DNA from: Tiliqua scincoides
Taxonomy: Eukaryota; Chordata; Lepidosauria; Squamata; Scincidae
DNA: 64,000 nucleotides
Direction of reading: 5' to 3'
Assembly: GCF_035046505.1 (NCBI RefSeq)
Contig: NC_089830.1
Coordinates: 6,872,315-6,936,314, forward strand
Position numbers and translations under genes: made by a program. Of this stretch, positions 50,101 to 62,034 are shown one piece after another. Positions within the stretch are counted from its first letter, which is position 1. Every line of letters begins with the position of its first letter. The notes under the pieces are model-generated. The model searched no databases. It worked only from the letters and a program-made list of their open reading frames with translations, and was not told where the DNA came from.

Positions 50101-53100
50101 ATGCATGGAGCCCTATAGAAAGTGAGACTATAACGCGTTTACCCATGAGTATGCATACTTGCCATAGTCCATCGGAAAGGGCAAGCTGAGAGAAATCCAA
50201 CGACACCACAATGGTCCTGATCCAATGAATGCAGCCCTCAAAAACACAAGAAGGAGGTCCCTGCCTCCCTCCCAGCTGCATCTATTGAGCCTGAAAGGAA
50301 GCCACGTGGCCACGTTTACTCGCGAGTAGGCGAACTTGCCTTAGTCCAGGCAAGGACTGAGAGGACTCCAAGGATGTCAGAATGGTCCTGATCCAATGAA
50401 TGCAGCCCCCCAAAACACAAAAGGGAGAAGGAGGTCCCCTCCCAGTCCTATGGAAAGCAAAGCAGCCTCACAGTTGCATTTACTTGTGAGTAGGCAGACA
50501 AGCCTTGTCTGGTGGTCAGGCCAGGCAAAGGGGAATGTGAGGACACCAGAATGGTCCCGAACAGATGGAACCAAAGCTCAGCATATGTTCCAGAAGGCAG
50601 CCTCCCCCCCCCCCTAAAAAGGACAAAAAAAGAGGCTTGGATGTTAAGGGGAAAGTCTTCTATTTTGCACTTGCAAAGCCAGGTGGGTCTTTATCTTGAT
50701 ATGCCTGAAATAGAAGAACTTTAAACTGGGCACTGGGAGGGCTGGAAATCTCACTGATTCTTTTTGGGGGGTTGTTATTGCGGGGAGACTACAGAGTAAG
50801 CTCCATTGGCCACTATGGAACTTACTTCAGAGTAGACATGCAAAGGATTGGGCTCACAGGCTGCAATCCTACCCACACTTTCCTGAGAGTAAGCCTCATT
50901 GACCACAATAGGACTTACTTCAGAGTAGATTCACTTGGTGAAATAGGACTGGCTCCCCCTTATTTAATTATTTCTTTTAATTTAATTATTTATAATTATT
51001 TATTTTAATTTGCTTGATGATGTCACTTCTGGCCATGACATCACTTCCAATGGGTCCTGGACAGACTGTCATTCTAAAAAGTGGGTCCCAGTGCTAAAAG
51101 TTTGAGAACTGCTGCAATAAGGTGTTAGTAAGTTGACACCTTACTATGTTTGACTCGTGTTTGACTCTACAGTTTTCAAAATCACTAAAATCAGAATTTG
51201 GAGGAATAAGACCATCATGTTATATATCAATCAATACGTAATTTCATGCAGAATGTAGTGAAACAAACCACATTGAAATATCTGTGTTCTAACAAGAGGT
51301 ACAGTCCAAAAACCAGAGGGGCGGGGCGATGGCACATCACCATGCCCACCACCTGCATGGGGTGACGTGCAGGCCTCCCACATCGGGTGACAATCCTAGT
51401 GACGCCACTGCCTCCCTCAAACTCCTGTGGCACATCTGCAGACCACTCATGGCACTCCAGTTTGCCGTGGCACACTGGATGAAAATTGCTGTAACATACA
51501 GCCCAATCGTTTAATTAGGCTGTACTTGCTGGAATTTGCATTCCGGCAGCTCAGTCCAACTTCTGGCATTGTGAAATACGATGTGCTGTCATGCGCTACC
51601 AGGCTGCTGCCAGCAATGTTGAGGGGTACAGGTCACAGCACTGACCCCCCCCCCCCGGATCCCATTGCTGTTAAGTAAGTAGTGGGGGTGGGCCGTGGGC
51701 GGGAGAGGAGTAATGGGGTGTGTTCGGGGAGGAACCAGGGGCATGTCACCAGAGGGGGTGTATCCAGAAACAGTTGTGTGTTAGTTCAGGGCCAGCCAAT
51801 GCCTTCCCAACACCTGAGGCCATTGCCTGCCAATAGTGGACCTGCCATTATCTGAAAGGGGCAAATGCCCTGGGCGCAGAGCCCCATGCGCTTCAAGGAC
51901 CATGTGGAAGCCTTACCGAAGCTCCTGACGTGGCCAGAAACCATGCTTCTGGTTTGCTGGAAGCACAGTTTAAGACCGTGGGGAAGCCCCTGCCTAATGA
52001 TAGGATTGCTTCAGGTGAGTGGGGGGGGGATCTCATGGGGGGTGCCAGTGCACCTTTGCCCTGGGTGTGGAGCTCGGGAAGTCCACCATTGTTGCCTGCC
52101 CCCTTTTCCTCCTCCTGCAACCCTCAATTTGGAAAGGAAGAAGGGAATGAAGCAGAGCAGGAAGTGAGAAGGAGAGGGGAGTGGTAGGCTAGCAGTGATT
52201 TTCAACAGGTGTGCCATGGCACATTGGTGTGTCACAAACTATCGGCAGGTGTGCCGTGGGAGTTTGTCGGAGGGCCATTTATTAGTAGGGCCATTGGGGG
52301 ATGTAAGCCTCCCAGAGGCAGCACGGTGTGCCTTGTCAATTGTAAAAAAACAGATGGTGCGCATTGACAATCTTAGCACCTTGTCAGTGTGCCATGAGAT
52401 GAAAAAGGTTGAAAATCACTGGGCTAGAGTGTCTCCTCTCTGCTTCTTCTTCTGCTCCATTCCCAATTTGTGTTTCTAAACCAGGAAACAGGAGGAACAG
52501 TGGCAGAGCATGTGGGTGGGCAGAGACAGGTGGTGGGTATGCCTGTCAAACCACTGGTTCACAGTACAATCCTAATCATGTCTACTCAGAAGTAAGTTCC
52601 ACTATGTTCAATAGGATTTACTCCTAGGAAAGTGTGCATAGGATTGCAACCTTAGACAACCACCCCAGTTGGCCTCATTGTCTTGGGTTGGTTACCTTGC
52701 AGCAATTTCTGACAAATCTTGTGGGTACGAACCATTAACAGAGTACCCCTTGGTGTAGCTGGGCAGACATTCCCAACTCACTCTCATCAGGCAGGTACTC
52801 TCTACATACCCATGGAGGATGGTTCTCCAATGGTGATAAATCATCTATCAGCTGTTTTGGTATACAACTGGTTCAGAGTCACAGCTTCTGGTTACTCACT
52901 GTAATGGTTGATGCTGTTGATCAAGCGGACCCCCACTTGAGCGTGGTTGTTGGTCATGAGGACAATATCAAAGAGTTCCTCGCTGTTCGGGTAGTGCTCC
53001 CGCAGTTGAGTGTTGACAGCTTCCAGCGCCTAAAGAACCAAAGATAGCAGAATGGTCCAAGCCCAGAACTCACGCACCACTCCCTTAACATAAACCAGTT

Positions 53101-54949
53101 AGATGGGAGCTGCCAAACTAATCGTGATCTCAGTCTGCCTGGCTTAGTTGGCCCTGTTCCCCTCCCTGCCCAGCCCACCCCAGCATGACTCTTGCAAATT
53201 TCCTTTGTTCTTTGTTTTTAATTCTCCAGAGCAGTGGTTCTCACACATTTAGCATCGGGACCCACTTTTTAGAAAAAGAATCTTGTCGGAACCCACCAGA
53301 AGTGTTGTCATGACCAGAAGTGACATAATCGAGCAGGGAAATTTTTAACAATCCTAGGCTGCAATCCTACCTACACCTACCCAGGAGTAAGATAAACAAT
53401 GATTTACTATCATTGTTAAAAGCATATATGTAGTAGTCTGTTAAAATTACAGGTCTGTAACATTTCTCCAAATGCAGTCACATGCCATGTGACTATATAA
53501 ATATATTTCAATGAATGGGGACACACCTGAAATTGGCTTGTGACCCACCTAGTGAGTCCCGAACCATAATTTGAGAAACACTGCATTAGGTAAAAGATAA
53601 GTGAAATAAATGTAGCAAGAAAATAATTTGGAGCCCAATCCTATCCAGTTTTCCAGTGCCAGTGCAGCCATGCCAATGGGGTGTGCACTGCATCCTGTGG
53701 TGCAGTGACTGTCACAGAGGCCTACTCAAAGTACCTCAGGGCTGCATTGTGACTGCACTGGTGCTGGAAAGTGGGATAGGATTGGGCCTTTAGTTCACAA
53801 GTCAGAATAAAGTGGAAGGGTATGCACCCTCTTACTAGATACATGGGCAGCTGGATCCTAAATATGTCTATGATATTGTAATTTAAAGGTGTAATTTTAA
53901 TTTTGCTAGTTGTTTGTCACTGCTGTCGCCATTACATTCAGTGATACATGAGAATTATGATTTACAAGTAACTGTAGTTCTAAAAAATCAGTAAGGATTC
54001 TGCATGGTCTGGCATGGGGACGAGGTCAAGGACATCTCTGGCCCTCTCCCTAAATTTTCTCGCCATTTTATGAATCTTTATTTTTCAACCTGAGAACTGT
54101 GCACTGCACTCACCCTCTCCTGAGTCAGATAGCACAGCCAGGCTGCTGTTTTACTGGAACTTGTAAAATTATCAAAATGGATAAATTGCAAGTTAAGACC
54201 TGATTCCCTTGATCACGCAGAGAACCTGAACAACAAGCACAAAATTAACAATAGGTGACACCTGGCACTTGTTTTATCCTTCTATATAATGGATCCTTTT
54301 TATTCGCGGGTTCGGTACCTATGGATTTGACTCAGCATGACCCACGTTGGAGGGCCTCACTTGACCTCCCAGAGATGACCGGAACCCACCTTCTGGTCAT
54401 TTCTGGGAGGTGTTCTGAGGTATGGGGGGGCCACGTGCAGCAGTGTGCGGCCCTCCTGCACCTCAGAACACCTTCTGGACATGACTGGAAGGCACTGCTG
54501 GTCATGCCTGGGAGGTCCTACAGGCTGCAATCCTAATCACACTTTCAGGAAATCACACTTTGTTCAAGCCCCATTGAACAAAATAGGACTTACTTCTGAG
54601 TAGACCTGGTTAGGATTGTGCCCTTAATGACTTTGCATGGACCCCAAAATAAGTGGAAATAGGCGTTTTTGGTGGTCCTGGAATGGACTTCCCATGGATA
54701 CCGAGGACCCATTGAATCTTGAACCCCAAATAATCCTGATGCTTTCATCTGGAGGTAAAAAATGTCAGAGAAAGAATGGACCTTGACAAAAGGGAAGGCA
54801 GCTCCTGGCAGGAAGGGCTCGTTCTCATGGTCCAGTTGATATTTCACATAGGCCTCCACACCCTGCTCACTGTAAATCTTCTGCTCCTCTTCCATACGGA
54901 ACAGGGCTCGGGACGACACTGCGATTGTGATGGCATTCTGTGGCTTTGG
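46827..54949 (-). CDS. NT5C1A: NT5C1A, cytosolic 5'-nucleotidase IA (exons 2-6; first exon not in view)
   Basis: Cytosolic HAD-type phosphatase that dephosphorylates AMP to adenosine, activated by ADP in mammals. Exons in minus order: 54782-54949, 52900-53029, 49467-49589, 48551-48735, 46827-47192. Phases 0-1-1-0 join to give 323 residues plus TAG. Human is 368 aa, so about 45 N-terminal residues are missing. Key motifs: [10 protein letters not shown] (motif I, with the nucleophile Asp, from exon 5), TARSA (motif II) and [14 protein letters not shown] (motif III Lys and Asp pair), both in exon 6. The ending [15 protein letters not shown] resembles human YGVAQTPRRTAPAKQ. NT5C1A rather than NT5C1B is supported by this C-terminus and by linkage to HEYL. 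Confidence 0.95.
47386..48226. mobile_element. hAT-like element with nested palindromic MITE
   Basis: Left GCGTTTCCCAAACTAGGGGT, right AAAGTTTGAGAACCACTG, about 840 bp in NT5C1A intron 5. ATAGATCA/ATACAGAT-like flanks. A CAATCC/AACTTTCCAG MITE sits inside at about 47950-48132. Confidence 0.55.
48446..48471 (+). repeat. (ATTC)n microsatellite
   Basis: Six TTCA units ahead of CCAGAGATTTATACCCTGCC, a LINE-tail motif. Confidence 0.85.
48551..48735 (-). CDS. NT5C1A: NT5C1A exon 5 (catalytic motif I)
   Basis: Acceptor CTTACCAG|GAATTGC and donor GCTCAG|GTATGG. Encodes [20 protein letters not shown], then [20 protein letters not shown] and [15 protein letters not shown]. The DGDAV motif supplies the nucleophilic Asp of the HAD fold. 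Confidence 0.95.
48861..48933. mobile_element. TTAA-type palindromic MITE, copy 3
   Basis: TCCATTTTGGCCCAACCCAC to ACTTTGGGCCAAAATGGC, core CAGGTGTACACATTTGGTCC, with TTAA at 48857-48860 and 48934-48937. NT5C1A intron 4. Confidence 0.75.
48967..49150 (-). mobile_element. hAT-Charlie-like MITE, partial
   Basis: CACTGTTTCTCAAACTGTGG, GGGTCGTGAGCCAATTTCAG and a degraded body shared with 7944-8283 in inverted sense. Confidence 0.5.
49467..49589 (-). CDS. NT5C1A: NT5C1A exon 4
   Basis: Acceptor CCTTCCAG|ATCTCTTC and donor GAAGAGG|GTGAGT. Encodes [20 protein letters not shown] followed by [20 protein letters not shown]. Confidence 0.94.
49705..51500 (-). mobile_element. hAT-like MITE split by a second TIR element
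   Basis: Left AGCAATTTTCAATCTTTTTC and right CACACTGGATGAAAATTGCT belong to the 21926 family. The inner element (about 49880-51420) ends CACTGGCATCGCTAGGGGG and CCTAGTGACGCCACTG. Within that lie two palindromic repeats (50790-50945) and a hAT fragment (51005-51115). Confidence 0.5.
50790..50945. repeat. Two adjacent palindromic AGTAAGCC repeats
   Basis: AGTAAGCTCCATTGGCCACT then GGAACTTACTTCAGAGTAG and CAAAGGATTGGGCTC, followed by a second unit from GGCTGCAATCCTACCCACAC. Confidence 0.6.
52192..52422 (+). mobile_element. hAT-like MITE, GTGCCRTGGCACA family
   Basis: GTGATTTTCAACAGGTGTGC at the left and AAGGTTGAAAATCACT at the right. GGCTAGCA/GGCTAGAG-like flanks. NT5C1A intron 3. Confidence 0.65.
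52562..52655. repeat. Palindromic AGTAAGCC repeat (reverse orientation)
   Basis: ACAATCCTAATCATGTCTAC, TCAGAAGTAAGTTCCACTAT, AATAGGATTTACTCCTAGGA, then TAGGATTGCAACCTTA. Confidence 0.6.
52900..53029 (-). CDS. NT5C1A: NT5C1A exon 3
   Basis: Acceptor TTCTTTAG|GCGCTGG and donor TTACA|GTGAGTAA. Encodes [20 protein letters not shown] then [20 protein letters not shown] and NHY. The codon split at the junction gives Asn, where human has Asp (NHYD). Confidence 0.94.
53231..53586 (+). mobile_element. hAT-Charlie-like MITE
   Basis: CAGTGGTTCTCACACATTTA to ATTTGAGAAACACTG. Closely parallels 7944-8283. About 200 bases from NT5C1A exon 3, in intron 2. Confidence 0.65.
53633..53790. mobile_element. Palindromic-end MITE (CAATCC / TTTTCCAG family)
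   Basis: AGCCCAATCCTATCCAGTTT with TCCAGTGCC at the left; GGTGCTGGAAAGTGGGATAG then GATTGGGCC at the right. About 158 bp. Confidence 0.65.
54286..54717. mobile_element. Tigger-like element with a palindromic repeat inside
   Basis: Left AATGGATCCTTTTTATTCGC, right CATGGATACCGAGGACCCAT. The inner AGGCTGCAATCCTAATCACA...TTAGGATTGTGCCCTTA unit occupies about 54527-54625. The element ends about 65 bases from the weak NT5C1A exon 2 donor. Confidence 0.5.
54782..54949 (-). CDS. NT5C1A: NT5C1A exon 2
   Basis: Acceptor TGACACAG|CCAAAGCC. Encodes [20 protein letters not shown] through PGAAFPFVK, 56 residues, phase 0. The donor AAG|GTCCATTC has the required GT but is otherwise poor. The exon end agrees with the human protein order (...PFVK|ALEAVN...). 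Confidence 0.92.
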
Positions 54950-55531
54950 CTGTGTCACACAGAGACAGAGAGAACAAGTAGTTTCCACATTCCAGGAAGG
55001 ATGGGACAATCAGCAACAATTAATTATGACCTCTAAAGGAAACCTTCACAAGCCTCCATGTGCTGAGGCAGTGTACCACTGAATATCATGGAATATCATC
55101 GGTTAGGGCAGTGGTTCCCAAAATTACCTGGGTCACAACGCCCCCACAGCCTCTTCTTCCCAGCTCAGCGAAGCGCTACCATTTTGGATCTTGTGAAATC
55201 CTGTAAGATTCAAGATGGAGGCACTCAAATTCATGAGATTTTGTGGGATCCAAGATAGTGGCGCCCAAATCTTGTGAGGAGAGGCCATTGGGAACATCCC
55301 ACGGCACCCCTGTGAGTGTGCCGCAATGCCCTAAGGCAGTGGCTCCCAAACTGTGAGCCGTAGCACATCAGGGAGTGCGGAAAAAAGCAACGGGAGATGT
55401 GGAATCCTTGCAAAAAACCCACTGCCCCATACAATGTATAGCATTGTAGCACTAATGGGGAGCTGTGGCCAGTGGCCCAGGAGGTCAAGGGAGCCACAAG
55501 TCAAAAAGGTTTGGGAACCATTGCCCTAAGA

Positions 55532-55979
55532 TAGGGGTGCCCAAACCCCAGCCTGGGAGCCACTTGCGGTCCTCGGGGGCTCGCAATCCGGCCCTCAGGG
55601 AGCCCCCAGTCTCCAATGAGCCTCTGGCCCTCCAGAGACTTGCTGGAGCCTGTACTGCCTCAATGCAACTGTTCCCAGCATGAGGACAACTGTTCGACCT
55701 CTCACCTGAGCTGTGGGACGAGGGATCCCTCCACTACTTGCTGTTTCACGTCTGTGATGCAGCAGTGGCAGCGAAGGAAAGGCTGGCCTTGCTTTGTGCA
55801 AGGCCTTTTATAGGCCTTGAGCTACTGCAAGACCTTCATTCATTCATATAAGTTCCATCGCTAATAAAATCATTTATGTAAATTTATTCAAATTTTAAAT
55901 GTAAATTAATTGTTTTTTTCCTGGCCCCTGACACAGTGTCAGAGAGATGATGTCCTGCCAAAATGTTTGGACACCCCTG
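55532..55979 (+). mobile_element. hAT-like MITE with 8-bp duplication
   Basis: TAGGGGTGCCCAAACCCCAG to TGTTTGGACACCCCTG, flanked by CCCTAAGA and CCCTAAGG. Same family as 4287-4743. Confidence 0.8.
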
Positions 55980-56879
55980 CCCTAAGGCATTGCAACACAC
56001 CCTTTAGGAACCCAGGGTTAGGGCCTAGAAATAGGGAATGGCTGTCATCTTCATGCTCTACTTGTGACCTTCTGAGAGGCTGGCTTCTGCTGGACACAGA
56101 ATGAGTCTTGGCTTAAGGTTCAGCAAGGTAATTCCTCTGAAGTTTAAGTTCACAAAAGTGTACATAATGTTCTTCCAAATGAATAAAACAGCATTTCACT
56201 TACCCTGTGAAACAGCGTAAACCTTATTCATATTTGAACATTTGGAATGGAACAGCAGAGATACCTGTTTAATCGGCTGCCCATTATGGAGGTTTTCATT
56301 TTTTAAGGTACCGTATAACAAGTATTTATTACTTGTTTTTATTACTGTCTTCTTTTTAGAAGTATTCTTTCAATTCAAATTTCAAAAGTAGAACTGATGT
56401 TTGGAATTCAGCATTTGGAATCTCCAAATTTTGGAAGGTTTACTCAGTTTTGAGTAAGTTTCATTTGCAATGGAATCCTACATGAAGCATGTTTATTTTT
56501 GGTTCTTTCCTTCGAGGATACCTTTGGGTGTCAACTTGTCGGCCTGATAGTCCTCTGAACTTTCCACCTGATAACTGGAGGATTGTCTCCTCAGGGCTGG
56601 CCTGTCCATGAGTCTGACTGACTGTTTAATCCAAGGATCTGTTAATGTTTTAGCAGAACACCTAGCATTCAGCAGAAGGAGGATATTTTTAGTCATTTTG
56701 GAATAGTGGCACCAAATGGTTGTGAAATATTGTTCGTTGTGTATAACAGTTCTGTGTAAACATGACACATATACTAACAACTACTATAGTTGTTATGATG
56801 TATGAGCAGTGCCAGTACCCCAATTTTTGCCAAAAGATCAGACTAGCCATTGCTCATTTTAAGATGGCAATGGTTATGT

Positions 56880-57185
56880 ACTGGTCAGGTCATTAACTGC
56901 TCCTCATGGTAGGGAAAATATATAGGGAACACGGCTTGGCCAAAATGGCACTGCTGAAAGGGCAGTCTGAGAGATAATTGGGCTGTCACATATCTTTGAA
57001 ATATTATCAGTATTTGCACATTCTCTCTTCTGTCATTTGCAGCTAATGAGTTCCTAGGTGAGAACAAAGTGCTTATTTCTGGTCATCAGCTGCTTAATGA
57101 CATCACTTCCTGCTTAATGACATTACTTCTGGCCCTCAGCAGGTGCCATAAATGCTAACTTTGGCCCACTGTATGGAACAAGTTT
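56880..57185. mobile_element. hAT-like remnant (CATCACTTCCTGCTTAATGA family)
   Basis: Contains TGGTCATCAGCTGCTTAATG and GACATCACTTCCTGCTTAAT, also found at 58650-58790 and inverted in 62326-62470. Limits approximate. Confidence 0.45.
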
Positions 57186-58367
57186 TACATCCCTTGGCAA
57201 GAGGGCCTGAGACCACTTCCATCTTCTCTACACATCTCTTCCATTCCATTCCCCTATTCCCTTTTGAATCGAGGAGCAGGATGTGGAGGAGGGATGTCTG
57301 GTGAGGGTGGGTGGATGGGTAGGTAGGCATTTTGCCAGTCTGCCACCCGAAGTGACTGCTTCAAATGAGCTGGGCAAAACCTAGGCTGCTGAGACCAAAC
57401 TGGCGGCCCTTGCAAGACCTCAGTGACTCCGTCTGCAAAATAAGCAAATAAGCTGTACTTTCCAGGGTGTCAAACTATTTGCAGAAAGGCAAAATGAAAT
57501 TTTATTGCACTATTCATCCTTAAAAATAGTCACTTATTACCCAGTTAGGGGATTTGCTAACTAAAGTTCTCATTAATCAATAACTTGGTAGCAATGCGCC
57601 ATTAATGAGCCTGAAATATTATTTTCATCACACTTAAGGGAGCGGGCAGGCTGATTTAGTTAGCCGTCTCTGGCTGGCAAAGGAGTCAATGAACTGGCAG
57701 TGCTTAAAAATAACGCTCATGCATTTGTGTGTGTTTTGGTGGAGAGCTTTGCTGGGTGCCCATTTTAGAGCCCCTCTTGCCTTTGGGTCACTGAGTCTGA
57801 CCTACAGAGCCTCTTCCTCTGCCAGAGCTATAAACAGGATGCCAGCAGCCATGCAGAATCCCTTGGGGATCGAAGAATTGTAGAAAAAGCTGGCTGGTTT
57901 GGAGGAAAGGCACTTGTCTGACAAGAAGAATGGAGTGGGTGAAACTTTCATTTTCCCATCACTTTGCCCCCATGTCACGAAAAACTTTGCCTGCCAAATT
58001 ACAACTCAACAACAGCTACAGTAGCAACTTTTCTCATGGGAAAAAACTCCAGCACAGTCCGGTCACAGTGTGGGCAAAACTGCCTGGTAGCCTCTGAAAT
58101 GGGAGGCTCTGGGTTGGTTGAGGGACTGCAATGTATCCCAGCCCAGAACTCACTGAGATGTATTGTTCATATCCATCAGGAGATCCTTCATTATACAACC
58201 TTTATATACAATCTACCATTGTATATGACCAGTCCATCCATGCAACCACTTGATGCAGTTTGCATCAATGGTGGATTGGAAGAGGTCCAAGGGGGCAGTT
58301 GGATTCGGGTTGCTTTTCACCCCATTGCCACTGCCTCCTCCTCCAACCTTCCACCAGTGCAAATTGC

Positions 58368-58410
58368 ACTGATCTGTTTCCTGCACACTTGGAGCAGGAA
58401 ACAGATCAGT
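58368..58410. repeat. Perfect 17-bp stem hairpin
   Basis: ACTGATCTGTTTCCTGC is followed by a 9-base loop and its exact reverse complement GCAGGAAACAGATCAGT. Confidence 0.9.
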
Positions 58411-58814
58411 CCCTTCCTGTGTTCCCTCTAAGACACTGGTTCCCAACCTATGGTCCATGGAACATAGGTTGTCCATGAGATCTTGAGAAGTGGTCCACAA
58501 GGTCTCAGGGGAAAAAAATCGCCTTTGATCACTTTTAGTGTCTCACGGAGCAAGAAATCTCCCATGGACCATTAGAGAGGGTGGAGAACAGACCGCCTGA
58601 AGCCACAGCCACTGAAGTGTCAACTGTGGCAGGTCCATTCTCTGTCCTCTTTGATAGTGCCTATTTCTGGCCATCATCTGCTTAATGACATCACCTCCTG
58701 CTTAATGATGTCACTTGCAGCCCACAGCAGGCCCCATGAACACCACTTGGCCCATTATATGAAATGTGTTTGTCACCCTTGCCTTAGAGGGAATGCTGGT
58801 CCACTCCTTACCAT

Positions 58815-58871
58815 GCTCCTTGCACACTGCTGTGAAGCCCAGAAGCCACTTCACGGCAGCATGCAAGGAGC
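58815..58871. repeat. Imperfect 23-bp stem hairpin
   Basis: GCTCCTTGCACACTGCTGTG AAG pairs with CTTCACGGCAGCATGCAAGG AGC, 20 of 23 positions complementary, loop 11 bases. Confidence 0.85.
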
Positions 58872-59639
58872 AAGATAAGAATTTGGGGTGTGATATCACA
58901 GAGGCGGCAGACCAGGGACGGCATCAGGCAGTGTTTCAAGTTGCACAACCCCTCAGACATTATAACAATAGCCATTTCACTAGTTAAAAATTTATATCAT
59001 ACTTGTGGCAAAACTCAAATGTTGCTTCTGCAACAATACTAGGAATTCATATTCCTTCCACATCATTCCTTCTTTGGCAGGTCTCTCCACCATTCAGAAA
59101 AACCTTCTCATACCCTCTGCTGTGGCCTTTTGTACTCATATGACCTTCAGCGGCCTTCAACGGTTTCGAGCAACCAGGAGATGCTGTACAGGCGCAAGCC
59201 CTGCTTATCCTCCTAGCAACAAATCAAGGTTGTGCAAGGTCAGGGGAGCGCCAATGAGATGTTGTCTGGGCCTGGAAAGCAGCTCCTGGCTGGCAGGGAG
59301 GAGAGAGACAAGGCGGCTTGGATAGAATCGAGCAGAACTCCGTGGCTTTGATATGGAGAAAACAATTAGGTCAACTGATCTCCTGTTATAAAGCCTGCAC
59401 TGAGATTAAATTCAGCAGAAATATGATAAGAGAAGAGTGGATACAAGCTCTTTTTGGGATCTGGAAGTTGCCAGGTGTTGATTCATTTCAAGTCTGGGAT
59501 CTGCCAGGTGGCAGACCCTCTTTGGGGTCTGGAAGCTGCAGGTGGTGATTCATTAAGAACCAGGAGGGGGCTGGCATCATGTGTAAAAAGCTGGGGCATC
59601 ACCCGGTCCAAGAAACAGCATGGATTAATTCCACTGAGG

Positions 59640-59790
59640 ATTTTAAATGTATACCCCCTGGTTCCAGTGTTGTGCAAGAGCACTCACTATCCACCCCGTG
59701 CATAATTTTATACATCTCAATCATATCCCCCTCCCTATGGTGCCCTCTTTCTAGACTGAAAGAACTATCACCCTTTCCCTTCCAGCCACT
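59640..59790 (-). mobile_element. CR1-like LINE 3' fragment
   Basis: ATTTTATACATCTCAATCAT then ATCCCCCTC and CTTTCTAGACTGAAAGAA are the inverse of the CR1 3' motif. Confidence 0.55.
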
Positions 59791-60563
59791 GCAGCAGCTG
59801 CCTCTCCTCTTGCTTGCTGATTTGAAAAGGAAGAAGGGACAGAAGAGGAAGTGTAGAGGAGTGGAGAGTGAGATGCTAGCCCTCTACTCCCCCTCCTCTC
59901 TTTTTCTTTTCAAATCCACTCTGTTTCTTTTCAAATCCAGCAAGTGGAAGGAAGAAGAACAATGGTGGGTAGAGTTCATAGGTGGATGGAAGGCAGAGAT
60001 GGGCACCCCCTGCTAAATCTGCAGCCTGAGGCAGTTGCCATAGTTGGCTTCATGGCCCTGAAGGGGAGGGCAGAACTCAATGTATTGCAGGAGACACAGT
60101 AGCAGCTTCCTGGTTTCTTATTAAGCTGAAGTGCAGCTGGTGGGGCTACAGATTTGCTCAGAGTAGTGGGGGGGGGGGACATTTGCCAGGAGGAGAAAAG
60201 CAGGGTGATGATGCCTCAATTCTGAGTAAAAAAAAAATGGTCCAAAGGAAAAGTGAATTAAGTCCTGCCTACCCCACCCCAGCTACTCCATTGAATTTGC
60301 GGTCCCCTTCTTGGGTCTCAGGCATTGTGTTTCGTTTGGCCCTGAGCTGAGACAAGAGCAGCATCAATCGTGAAAGGGATGGTTGTCAGTCAGCCTTGTG
60401 CTTGCATACTTGATTCAAAATGACACTGTTTTCCAAAATAAATGTGGCTCTAAATGTTCCAGAAGTCCCCTTGCTCTGCAACAGGCTTGTAGCTTGTGTG
60501 TGTGGGAGGCTAACATGGGAGAGTCAGGGCAAAATGAGACGTGATTTTAAACACAGCAGTTGT

Positions 60564-60584
60564 TTGTGTGTGTGTGTGTGTGTG
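60564..60584 (+). repeat. (TG)n microsatellite
   Basis: Ten TG units. Confidence 0.9.
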
Positions 60585-61473
60585 CATGAATAAAAAGCCA
60601 CTGGGACCCACAATCCAGAAAAGATCTAGGGAGACGGAGGTTAAACCCTTTCTTACAACAATCACACAAATACAACGAGCAGGAAGAAAGCTGTGTACAG
60701 TACCATGTGGCTGCCCACAACAGCCAGTGTCACATGGCAACTGGTTTGACTACGGCTGGCAGGACATGTACCCAGTGATGACATCATCGCTCAGCGACAT
60801 TTGGAATGGTCTGTGTGCTTTCCATGTTCTGCCTGTTTCATCGGATTTCATTGCATAATATAGTCCTGCTTCTGTGGCCTTCGTGCTGCTGGGTATTCAA
60901 TTGCTAAACAGATTGGGCTAAGAATAAAGGATTTGGAATCCTGGCTGTGGCCAGCAACTCAGCCTCTTGGGGTTTGCCAGCTGACCTGGGAAAAGCCAGC
61001 CTGGGCTGCCTCTGGGTCTTTAACAACAGGCTGATCTGCAGAGTTCAGCCAGTGAAGCTTTTTCAGAATAGGGATAGAATAGTGTCATCTGTAAATTAAG
61101 CTGCAAGTCAAGCTCCTGTTAAAGACAGCGAAGGACAGAAGACAGGTCAGCAACTCTGGTTTTCTTGCACTTGTCTCTGGTTATGACACCAGAGTAAGTT
61201 CACCAGGACTAACCACCTTATTTCAGGCTTGTTTTTCAAGATATACTTCGGCGGGAGGGTTGTGCTTCTTTTGTGGTGGGTGGGGAGGAATGTTGAGCAG
61301 GACTGGCTTAGTGATAGAGCTGCCACTTATGATGCCCAAAGAACATCTGGGAACGCAGTTCAAGACTGCCAGAAACATTGGAGAGCTACTGCTACTGACA
61401 AGAGGAGTCATCCCAGCTGGTGAGGGGATGACCCTGGCCTTCAGTGAGAGTGAAGGAGTGCCATCAGCTAAAG

Positions 61474-61937
61474 CAGGGGTGTCCAATGTTTTTGGCAGGA
61501 GGGCCACATCATCTCTCTGACACTGTGTCGTGGGCCAAGGAAGAAAATAATTAATTTACATTTAAAATTTGAATAAATTTACATACTTTTACATAAATGA
61601 ATATATTTAAGATAAACTTATATGAATGAATGACTGTCTTGCAGTAGCTCAAGGTCTATAAAAAGCCTTGCACAAAGTGAGGCTGGCCTTTCCTTCGCTG
61701 CCACTGCTGCATCACAGATGTGAAGCAGCCAGCAGTAGAGGGAGTCTTCATCCCACAGCTCACATGAGTGGTCAAACAGTCGCCCTCACACTGAGAGCAG
61801 TTGCATCAGGCCAGTGTGGGGTCCAGCAAGTCTCCAGAGGACCAGAGGCTCATTGGAGACTGGGGGCTCCCTGAGGGCCACATTGGGAGTCCTTGAGGGC
61901 CGCAAGTGGCCCCAGGGCCGGGGTTTGGGCACCCCTG
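61474..61937 (-). mobile_element. hAT-like MITE with perfect 8-bp duplication
   Basis: CAGGGGTGTCCAATGTTTTT to GGTTTGGGCACCCCTG, flanked by AGCTAAAG at 61466-61473 and 61938-61945. Reverse orientation of the 4287 family. Confidence 0.85.
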
Positions 61938-62034
61938 AGCTAAAGCATGGAGGTGAATGCAGCCAGAAAGATACCAGACTGTGAAGGATTCCATCTGGTA
62001 TGAAGGCATTCTATGAAGATTAGCATTTGCAATT

